From CBFDBT01 sp965603115 (GTDB lineage: Bacteria; Pseudomonadota; Alphaproteobacteria; Sphingomonadales; Kordiimonadaceae): 12,121 nucleotides of DNA. A program made the translations under genes and the position numbers. The stretch spans positions 1 to 12,121 of the forward strand of contig CBFDBT010000061.1 in assembly GCA_965603115.1 (NCBI GenBank), given 5' to 3'. Under the pieces are notes generated by a model, which was given only the letters and a program-made list of their open reading frames with translations, made no database searches and was not told the origin of the DNA. Below, piece after piece: positions 7,164 to 12,121 of the stretch; position 1 is the first letter of the stretch, and the number at the start of each line of letters is the position of its first letter.

Positions 7164-7262
7164 CCTGTGTCATTATGTCCATAATTAGCAATTGATTTTT
7201 AGTAAGTGATTATGGCATGAGAAAATAATACCTATTTGTCTTTTTTTAGCGGGGGCTCCACA

Positions 7263-7736
7263 ATGCAAAAACTACTTGATCTAGAGCCTGAACTTCGAGA
7301 CACGGCTGAACACCGACCACTCACTGTAAAAGCCGTTATTGTAACCAGTGACGATAAAATTTTACTGCTAAAGCGACCGAATGACGGACGCTGGGATCTG
7401 CCTGGTGGCGGCGTTGACGAAGGCGAAAATCTCGCCGATGCGCTGATCCGTGAAGTTCGCGAAGAAACTAACCTTGAGATAGATAACGCTACTCCAGTTT
7501 ATACATTTCTGCGCGCTGTGAGCGGAAAGTCAGAAAAGCTCATCCAATTTTCTCTGAGCTATTTGAAGACTAAAGCCACCGCTCTTGATGTTATCCTCAG
7601 TGACGAGCATGAAGACTATGCCTTCTTTGACTCAGTAGATATTAGAGCGCTGCATATAGTACCAAGTTACCAAGAGGCCTTAAGGTGCGCACGCGAAGAG
7701 ATCAATAGAGCCGACACCCCTTTCAAAAGCGTTTAG
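7263..7736 (+). CDS. NUDIX hydrolase
   Basis: A small (157-residue) NUDIX-domain protein that should hydrolyse a nucleoside diphosphate linked to another group. The Nudix box spans about residues 49-71: Gly49, Glu55, then REVREETNL (63-71), with the catalytic glutamates Glu64, Glu67 and Glu68 present. The box departs from consensus (REUxEExGU) by having Asn70 in place of the last Gly. The preceding β-strand KAVIVTSDDKILLLKRPNDGRWDLPGGG is typical of MutT-like and ADP-ribose-type members, so the substrate cannot be named. The ATG at 7263 is chosen over an in-frame TTG at 7236, because GGGGG at 7251-7255 can serve as a weak ribosome site and the extra residues would be low-complexity. It stands 99 bases after radC and 107 before purB, so it may be a separate unit. 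Confidence 0.9.
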   Translation: MQKLLDLEPELRDTAEHRPLTVKAVIVTSDDKILLLKRPNDGRWDLPGGGVDEGENLADALIREVREETNLEIDNATPVYTFLRAVSGKSEKLIQFSLSYLKTKATALDVILSDEHEDYAFFDSVDIRALHIVPSYQEALRCAREEINRADTPFKSV

Positions 7737-7741
7737 TTTGA

Positions 7742-7769
7742 TTTATAGCTAGTAGTCATCGCCTATACT
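7742..7769 (+). promoter_or_regulatory. Weak promoter candidate for purB
   Basis: TTTATA (7742-7747) and TATACT (7764-7769; five of six for a -10) are 16 bases apart, placing a transcription start about 70 bases before purB. The -35 match is only four of six. Confidence 0.27.
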
Positions 7770-7843
7770 ATAGACTCTCAACTATGTTTCTGCTATCCGC
7801 GACGTGAAAATTCTGTATCCTTTTTTAGAGAAAGCATAAGCCA

Positions 7844-9145
7844 ATGATTCCTCGTTATGCCCGTAAACAAATGACCGATATCTGGGAAGCCGAAAATCGT
7901 TTCCGTATCTGGTTTGAAATCGAAGCCCACGCCTGCGACGCCAATGCAAAATTAGGCCGCATCCCAGAAGCCGCCGCCAAAGCCGTTTGGGAACGCGGTG
8001 CATGGGAAATTGACCGTATTGATGAAATTGAACTTGAAGTTAAACACGATGTAATCGCCTTTCTCACAAACCTAGCCGAGCATGTTGGCGACGAAGCCCG
8101 CTTTGTTCACCAAGGCATGACAAGCTCAGACGTTCTCGATACCTGCCTCAGTGTTCAACTCAAACAAGCAGCAGACATAATCATTGAAGACCTCGATAAA
8201 TTGCTTGTTGTTTTAAAACGCCGTGCAGAAGAACATAAATATGACGTCTGCATCGGTCGCAGCCACGGCATTCACGCCGAACCGGTTACATTTGGCCTTA
8301 AAATGGCCCAAGCCTACGCAGAGTTTGACCGCTGCCGCACGCGCATGATTGCAGCCCGCGACGAGATCGCAACCTGCGCCATCTCTGGTGCTGTTGGTAC
8401 CTTTGCCAATATTGACCCTTATGTGGAAGAGCATGTCGCCGAAAAAATGGGCCTTATTGTCGAGCCGGTATCCACGCAGGTTATCCCGCGTGATCGCCAC
8501 GCCATGTATTTCTCGGTTCTCGGTGTAATCGCCTCTTGCGTTGAGCGCCTGTCGGTTGAAGTGCGCCACTTGCAGCGCACTGAGGTTTTGGAAGCGCAGG
8601 AATATTTCTCCAAGGGTCAAAAGGGCTCAAGTGCTATGCCGCACAAGAAAAACCCTATTTTAACCGAAAACTTAACGGGTCAAGCGCGCTATATTCGCGC
8701 CATGGCAATTCCGGCAATGGAAAATGTCGCCCTTTGGCACGAGCGGGACATTTCCCACAGCTCTGTTGAACGCTATATTGGCCCAGACGCCACCATCGCG
8801 CTCGATTTCTCGCTGGGTCGCCTAACCATGGTGATGGACAAGCTGCTGGTTTATCCTGAAACCATGCTAGAAAATATGAATAAACTTGGCGGGTTGCCGA
8901 ACAGCCAGCGCGTGCTACTCGCGCTCACCCAAGCCGGTGTCAGCCGTGAAGACAGCTACCGTTTGGTGCAAAAAAACTCAATGGAAGTTTGGGACAGCCG
9001 CGGCGCAAAACACTTGCTTGACCTCTTGAAAGAAGACGAGATTGTCACCAGCAAAGTCTCTGAAGCTGAGCTAGTTGAACTGTTTAACATGGATTATCAC
9101 ACCCAACATGTTGATACGATATTTAAACGTGTTTTTGGAAAATAG
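7844..9145 (+). CDS. purB: Adenylosuccinate lyase
   Basis: Catalyses two fumarate-releasing steps: SAICAR to AICAR in de novo purine synthesis, and adenylosuccinate to AMP. The 433-residue protein belongs to the fumarase/aspartase superfamily and, by length and motif spacing, to the B. subtilis-like group. Catalytic His68 (VKHDVIAF) and His141 (GRSHGIHAEPVTFG) are in place, and the superfamily signature GSSAMPHKKNPILTENL (261-277) carries the flexible-loop serines Ser262 and Ser263. TSSDVLDT (93-100) binds substrate. Translation is assigned to the ATG at 7844, the usual MIPRYxR start, although only a weak purine run (GAGAAAG) precedes it. A strong terminator closes the gene at 9158-9187, so purB is not read through into purC, which lies beyond a gene on the opposite strand. 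Confidence 0.97.
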   Translation: MIPRYARKQMTDIWEAENRFRIWFEIEAHACDANAKLGRIPEAAAKAVWERGAWEIDRIDEIELEVKHDVIAFLTNLAEHVGDEARFVHQGMTSSDVLDTCLSVQLKQAADIIIEDLDKLLVVLKRRAEEHKYDVCIGRSHGIHAEPVTFGLKMAQAYAEFDRCRTRMIAARDEIATCAISGAVGTFANIDPYVEEHVAEKMGLIVEPVSTQVIPRDRHAMYFSVLGVIASCVERLSVEVRHLQRTEVLEAQEYFSKGQKGSSAMPHKKNPILTENLTGQARYIRAMAIPAMENVALWHERDISHSSVERYIGPDATIALDFSLGRLTMVMDKLLVYPETMLENMNKLGGLPNSQRVLLALTQAGVSREDSYRLVQKNSMEVWDSRGAKHLLDLLKEDEIVTSKVSEAELVELFNMDYHTQHVDTIFKRVFGK

Positions 9146-9157
9146 GCACTAACCATT

Positions 9158-9187
9158 AAAAAACCCGGAAGAAACTCCGGGTTTTTT
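9158..9187. terminator. Bidirectional intrinsic terminator between purB and the ζ inhibitor gene
   Basis: CCCGGA (9164-9169) pairs with TCCGGG (9176-9181) around a six-base loop. The stem is flanked by six A on the left (9158-9163) and six T on the right (9182-9187), so it is followed by a U-run on either strand. It ends 42 bases past the purB stop and 31 bases past the stop of the convergent gene, and can serve both. Confidence 0.92.
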
Positions 9188-9218
9188 GCATTTAATCGTA
9201 TGTCTATAAAAGTCAGCT

Positions 9219-9548
9219 TTACAAAGTCATTTCGGCTTTGAGCTGGTCTTTAGCGTCCCGCAGGCAAACAATAAGCTGTCTATTAAGCTCGTCTTCAGTT
9301 TTTGTAATGCCCTTGGTTGCCAGATCAGCAATAGCTTTATCGGTTATATCCGTATCTCCCGGCACCTTTAAGCTCTCTACAACAAAAGACACAGCATAAT
9401 CTGCAGCTTCCTCGCCCTTATAGCCCATCACATCTGCCATCCACGCACCAAATAATTTGTCACGCCGCGCCTGAACTTTAAACTTTACCTCTTCATCATG
9501 GGAAAAAGCAGCTTCAAATGCTTGCTCTCTATCGTCAAATACTGTCAT
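9219..9548 (-). CDS. F1Fo-ATPase inhibitor subunit ζ (DUF1476)
   Basis: A 109-residue α-helical protein of the DUF1476 family, whose characterised member is the ζ subunit of the Paracoccus denitrificans ATP synthase. ζ blocks ATP hydrolysis by the F1 part through its N-terminal segment. The conserved start MTVFDDREQAFEAAFSHDEE is followed by FKVQARRDKLFGAWMADVMG (residues 24-43), then the helical C-terminal part ending KAEMTL. The ATG at 9548 is chosen over an upstream in-frame start at 9581, because the family begins MT-FDDRE and an excellent ribosome site (AGGTGG, reverse of 9554-9559) sits five bases before it. The gene converges on purB, shares its terminator, and diverges from purC. This placement is one I know from other alphaproteobacteria. 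Inhibition of the ATP synthase has not been shown for this protein. Confidence 0.92.
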   Translation of the reverse strand: MTVFDDREQAFEAAFSHDEEVKFKVQARRDKLFGAWMADVMGYKGEEAADYAVSFVVESLKVPGDTDITDKAIADLATKGITKTEDELNRQLIVCLRDAKDQLKAEMTL

Positions 9549-9553
9549 AAATA

Positions 9554-9559
9554 CCACCT
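9554..9559 (-). promoter_or_regulatory. Ribosome binding site that fixes the ζ gene start
   Basis: On the minus strand AGGTGG lies five bases before the ATG at 9548. It rules out the longer reading frame from 9581, in which this site would be inside the coding region. Confidence 0.75.
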
Positions 9560-9582
9560 GTTGTCTTAAAAATACTACCACG

Positions 9583-9609
9583 TTATAGTGCCACTATAAT
9601 ATATATAGT
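9583..9609. repeat. Operator-like palindrome upstream of the ζ gene
   Basis: TTATAGTG-C-CACTATAA (9583-9599) is a perfect inverted repeat with 8-bp arms and one central base. A further TATAGT at 9604-9609 pairs with the ACTATA of the right arm (9593-9598), giving three half-sites in 26 bases with the first and third in the same orientation 20 bases apart. It lies 35-61 bases before the ζ gene start codon and overlaps its possible -10 (TATAAC on the minus strand, 9582-9587). Confidence 0.5.
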
Positions 9610-9631
9610 CATAAAATATAAGAGCTCAACA

Positions 9632-9643
9632 TGATACATATCA
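9632..9643. repeat. Short inverted repeat TGATA-CA-TATCA
   Basis: Five-base arms with a two-base centre in the ζ/purC divergent region. Too short to assign a role, but it sits between two larger symmetrical sites. Confidence 0.3.
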
Positions 9644-9648
9644 AATTA

Positions 9649-9670
9649 GCAAAAAAACTGCATTTTTTGC
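9649..9670. repeat. A-tract/T-tract inverted repeat upstream of purC
   Basis: GCAAAAAA (9649-9656) and TTTTTTGC (9663-9670) are perfect 8-bp arms around the six-base centre ACTGCA. No gene ends here on either strand, so a terminator role is unlikely. The phased A- and T-tracts would bend DNA and could form part of a regulatory site upstream of the purC promoter. Confidence 0.45.
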
Positions 9671-9680
9671 TTTTCAGCCG

Positions 9681-9709
9681 TTGTGAATCATATTGACTTC
9701 AGGTATGGT
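9681..9709 (+). promoter_or_regulatory. Predicted promoter for the purCSQL operon
   Basis: TTGTGA (9681-9686) and TATGGT (9704-9709), both four of six, are separated by 17 bases. Transcription would start near 9716, 42 bases before purC. A nearby TTGACT (9693-9698; five of six) has no well-spaced -10 partner, so the exact promoter is uncertain. Confidence 0.35.
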
Positions 9710-9757
9710 CGCCGCGCGATATAAACTCATCCAACCCCTTATGGAGTTCGCCGTAAC

Positions 9758-10513
9758 ATGTCCCGCGAAATGATCTACGAAGGCAAAGCCAAAATCCTCT
9801 ATCAAGGTGAAGAGCCTGGCACTATTATCCAATATTTTAAAGATGACGCCACTGCGTTCAATGCCGAGAAAAAAGGCACCTTGAACGGTAAAGGTGTGAT
9901 CAACAATCACATCAGTGAATATTTGATGCAAGGCCTAGAGCGCATCAATGTACCTAACCACTTTATCAAACGCATCAATATGCGTGAGCAATTGGTGAAG
10001 GGTGTGGAAATTATTCCCGTTGAAATCATCGTGCGCAATGTCGCCGCAGGCAGCATCTGTAAGCGTCTCGGCATTGAAGAAGGCACTCCGCTTGATAATA
10101 CACTGGTGGAATATTGCTTTAAATCTGATGAATTGAGCGATCCGGTTGTTGCTGCAGAGCATTGCTTAACCTTAGGCTGGTGCGACGAGGAAGAACTGGA
10201 AGAGATGACCTATTACGCCCACCGCGTTAATGACTATCTCTCCGGAGTTTTTACAGCCATTGGCATTCATCTGATTGATTTTAAAATCGAATTTGGCCGC
10301 CACTATGAAGGCGACGAGTATCAAGTTATTCTCGCTGATGAAATCAGCCCAGACAGTTGCCGCCTTTGGGACTTAAAAACCGGCGAGAAACTCGATAAAG
10401 ACCGTTTCCGCCGCGACCTTGGTGGCGAGATGGAAGCCTACCAAGAAGTTGCCCGTCGTTTAGGGATTTTACCTGAGGCCGATGTCACTAAAATTGAAGA
10501 CCACAAAAAGTAA
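9758..10513 (+). CDS. purC: SAICAR synthetase
   Basis: Phosphoribosylaminoimidazole-succinocarboxamide synthase joins CAIR and aspartate using ATP to make SAICAR. The 251-residue enzyme is of the short bacterial type. It starts with the ATP-binding strand IYEGKAKILY (residues 6-15), with KDDATAFN (28-35), the signature PVEIIVRNVAAGS (87-99) and the second signature LIDFKIEFG (172-180) followed by LADEISPDSCRLWD (192-205). The C-terminal part GGEMEAYQEVARRLG (222-236) is typical of proteobacterial PurC. GGAG at 9743-9746 lies eleven bases before the ATG, slightly farther than ideal. It is the first gene of a tight operon: purS starts 13 bases after its stop codon. The fumarate-releasing next step is catalysed by PurB, encoded upstream beyond the convergent gene. 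Confidence 0.97.
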   Translation: MSREMIYEGKAKILYQGEEPGTIIQYFKDDATAFNAEKKGTLNGKGVINNHISEYLMQGLERINVPNHFIKRINMREQLVKGVEIIPVEIIVRNVAAGSICKRLGIEEGTPLDNTLVEYCFKSDELSDPVVAAEHCLTLGWCDEEELEEMTYYAHRVNDYLSGVFTAIGIHLIDFKIEFGRHYEGDEYQVILADEISPDSCRLWDLKTGEKLDKDRFRRDLGGEMEAYQEVARRLGILPEADVTKIEDHKK

Positions 10514-10526
10514 AGAGATCCAGAAA

Positions 10527-10766
10527 ATGAAAGCTAAAATCCACGTAACTCTTAAAAATGGCGTTCTTGACCCACAAGGAAAAGCCATCGAACACGCACT
10601 TTCCGGTCTTGGCTTTGGCGGTGTTGATAGTGCGCGCCAAGGTAAATATATCGAATTGGAGCTTGCAGAAACTGACCCTGCCAAGGCCCAAGCCGCCGTT
10701 GAAGACATGTGCAAAAAGCTTTTGTCAAACACCGTGATTGAAAACTACAGCATCGATTTGGAATAA
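10527..10766 (+). CDS. purS: FGAM synthase subunit PurS
   Basis: A 79-residue small subunit that bridges PurQ and PurL in the three-protein phosphoribosylformylglycinamidine synthase found in alphaproteobacteria, Bacillus and archaea. The N-terminal strand KIHVTLKNGVLDPQGKAIEHAL (seen from residue 4) and the C-terminal CKKLLSNTVIENYSIDLE are characteristic, in a βαβ-type fold that forms dimers. The frame is open upstream to 10482, inside the purC 3' end, but the ATG at 10527 gives the family-standard start and length. The purine-rich AAAGAG in the short gap after purC can serve as a ribosome site. purQ starts three bases after its stop codon, so translation is probably coupled. Its presence implies a short PurL lacking the fused domains of the enterobacterial PurL. 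Confidence 0.95.
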   Translation: MKAKIHVTLKNGVLDPQGKAIEHALSGLGFGGVDSARQGKYIELELAETDPAKAQAAVEDMCKKLLSNTVIENYSIDLE

Positions 10767-10769
10767 AAA

Positions 10770-11432
10770 ATGAAATCCGCCGTTATAAATTTCCCCGGCT
10801 CAAACTGTAATCGCGATATGGCTGTCGCATTAGAGAAAATTACAGGGAACGAGCCAGACATGATCTGGCACCTTGATACAGATTTTGCAAAAGTTGATTT
10901 TATCGCCCTGCCCGGCGGTTTTTCTTTTGGTGACTATCTACGCTGTGGTGCCATGAGCGCCCTGTCGCCTATCATGAAAGAAGTGATCAAGCGCGCCAAC
11001 GCCGGCGTGCCGACCTTTGGTGTGTGTAATGGTTTTCAGGTGCTGACCGAAACTGGCTTATTGCCCGGCGCCCTAATGCGCAATGCAAGGCTCAAGTTTG
11101 TTTGCAAAGACGTTGAACTGATCGTTGATAATAACGATAGCCTTTTCACGAGTGATTACAAAAAAGGTCAGAGCATCAAAATTCCAGTTGCCCACCATGA
11201 CGGTAATTATTTTGCTGACGATGAAACCCTTGACCGCCTAGAGGGTGAAGGCCGCGTGGCTTTCCGCTACGGTAGCGATATCAATGGCTCACAGCGCGAT
11301 ATTGCGGGCGTCTTGAACGGTAAAGGCAACGTGCTTGGCATGATGCCTCACCCCGAGCGCATGATTGAGGATTGCCTTGGTGGCACCGATGGTCGCGCAA
11401 TGTTCACCTCAGTTCTCAACAGTTTGGGTTAA
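10770..11432 (+). CDS. purQ: FGAM synthase glutamine amidotransferase subunit PurQ
   Basis: Class I (triad) glutamine amidotransferase that supplies ammonia to PurL for conversion of FGAR to FGAM. The 220-residue protein carries the nucleophile Cys86 in GVCNGFQVL and the His194-x-Glu196 pair in MMPHPERM. Other PurQ hallmarks are the start AVINFPGSNCNRD (residues 4-16), the LPGGFSFGDYLRCGA oxyanion region (47-61) and VAHHDGNYFAD (140-150). The length is that of stand-alone PurQ. Only three bases separate it from purS and four from purL, a spacing that suits equal, coupled production of the three subunits. Confidence 0.97.
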   Translation: MKSAVINFPGSNCNRDMAVALEKITGNEPDMIWHLDTDFAKVDFIALPGGFSFGDYLRCGAMSALSPIMKEVIKRANAGVPTFGVCNGFQVLTETGLLPGALMRNARLKFVCKDVELIVDNNDSLFTSDYKKGQSIKIPVAHHDGNYFADDETLDRLEGEGRVAFRYGSDINGSQRDIAGVLNGKGNVLGMMPHPERMIEDCLGGTDGRAMFTSVLNSLG

Positions 11433-11436
11433 GACA

Positions 11437-12121
11437 ATGTCAGATAATATTAAAATCACTCCAGAGATGATCACCGAACACGGACTAACGCTCAAGGAAT
11501 ATGACCGTATCGTCGGTGCTATGGGCCGCGAACCAAATTATACCGAGCTTGGTATTTATAGCGTAATGTGGTCCGAGCACTGCTCGTATAAATCCTCCCG
11601 TTTTCATTTGAAAAAACTGCCAACCGAAGCCCCTTGGGTTATCTGTGGCCCCGGTGAAAATGCTGGTGTTATCGATATTGGTGATGGACAAGCGGCTATT
11701 TTTAAAATGGAAAGCCACAACCACCCAAGCTACATTGAGCCTTACCAAGGTGCTGCGACCGGTGTTGGTGGCATTTTGCGAGATGTTTTCACTATGGGTG
11801 CACGCCCTGTTGCCAACCTTAATGCCCTCAGGTTTGGCGAGCCTGATCACCGTAAAACCCGTCACTTGCTTGGTGGTGTGGTTGAAGGCATTGGCGGTTA
11901 TGGTAACTGTGTTGGTGTGCCAACCATTGGCGGCGAAACCAATTTTGACCCATCATACAACGGCAATATTCTCGTCAACGCGATGACGGTTGCGATCGCA
12001 TCGACGGATCGAATTTTCTACGCCGAAGCAGCCGGTGTCGGTAATCCGGTCATCTACGTCGGTTCAAAGACCGGGCGCGACGGCATCCACGGTGCAACGA
12101 TGGCATCGGCCGAGTTTGACG
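11437..12121 (+). CDS. purL: FGAM synthase large subunit PurL (3' end beyond window)
   Basis: Large ATP-dependent subunit of FGAM synthase, visible for its first 228 codons; the window ends inside the gene. It is the short PurL type that works with PurS and PurQ. The N-terminal PurS-like region has YTELGIYSVMWSEHCSYKSS (residues 35-54), the AIR-synthase-like ATP site includes KMESHNHPSYIEPYQGAATG (89-108) and GILRDVFTMGARPVA, and the glycine-rich VEGIGGYGNCVGVPTIGGET follows. His94 and His55-type catalytic histidines of the family fall in SHNHPS and SEHCSY. The start at 11437 lies four bases after the purQ stop, with translation probably coupled. The last 45 or so codons use more GTC, ACG, TCG and AAG than the earlier part, while the encoded protein stays conserved. 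Confidence 0.96.
   Translation, partial: MSDNIKITPEMITEHGLTLKEYDRIVGAMGREPNYTELGIYSVMWSEHCSYKSSRFHLKKLPTEAPWVICGPGENAGVIDIGDGQAAIFKMESHNHPSYIEPYQGAATGVGGILRDVFTMGARPVANLNALRFGEPDHRKTRHLLGGVVEGIGGYGNCVGVPTIGGETNFDPSYNGNILVNAMTVAIASTDRIFYAEAAGVGNPVIYVGSKTGRDGIHGATMASAEFD

Noticed and set aside
7172..7185. Palindrome ATTATG-TC-CATAAT after radC
   Set aside because: Short, AT-only apart from the centre, not followed by a T-run, and not repeated elsewhere; chance is a sufficient explanation.
8213..8620. 135-codon open frame on the minus strand inside purB
   Set aside because: It lies wholly within a highly conserved part of purB, has no ribosome site or recognisable domain, and is best explained as a shadow of purB codon use.
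11485..11865. 126-codon open frame on the minus strand inside purL
   Set aside because: Antisense to conserved PurL motifs, without family resemblance or start signals.

Overview
The window is an ordinary stretch of chromosome from an alphaproteobacterium of moderate GC content. Three things point there. A ζ-type F1-ATPase inhibitor (DUF1476), a family known from alphaproteobacteria, lies between purB and purC. The FGAM synthase is split into purS, purQ and purL. The gene orders sfsA-map-radC and purB-ζ-purC-purS-purQ-purL are ones I know from Rhizobiales and their relatives. I cannot place the order or genus.

Layout. Positions 1-4437 hold a rightward run: the 3' part of a class II DnaJ/CbpA co-chaperone gene, a six-helix YihY/BrkB membrane protein, enoyl-ACP reductase (fabI), chorismate synthase (aroC) and a degenerate glutathione-S-transferase-like protein. 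A tRNA-Leu(UAA) gene lies on the minus strand at 4486-4573, with a hairpin after its 3' end. Positions 4690-7736 hold sfsA, map, radC and a NUDIX hydrolase, all rightward, with an AT-rich 208-base spacer before map. From 7844 to the end the window carries de novo purine synthesis: purB, then, after a strong bidirectional terminator, a convergent gene for the ATPase inhibitor, then purC, purS, purQ and a truncated purL in a tight operon.

Function. FabI (fatty acid elongation), AroC (last step to chorismate), Map (N-terminal methionine removal) and the Pur enzymes are housekeeping functions. PurC, PurS, PurQ and PurL cover the FGAM synthase and SAICAR synthetase steps; PurB supplies adenylosuccinate lyase for both of its steps in the AMP branch. 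The ζ inhibitor gene sits in this ATP-consuming pathway and is transcribed divergently from purC. The 176-base region between those two start codons is rich in inverted repeats and is the most interesting non-coding part of the window.

I found no mobile element, CRISPR array, toxin-antitoxin pair or defence locus, and no convincing undescribed system. No gene-free stretch exceeds about 250 bases. The best leads are the GST-like protein that has lost its expected active-site residues, the palindrome cluster between the ζ gene and purC, and a synonymous-codon shift near the truncated end of purL.
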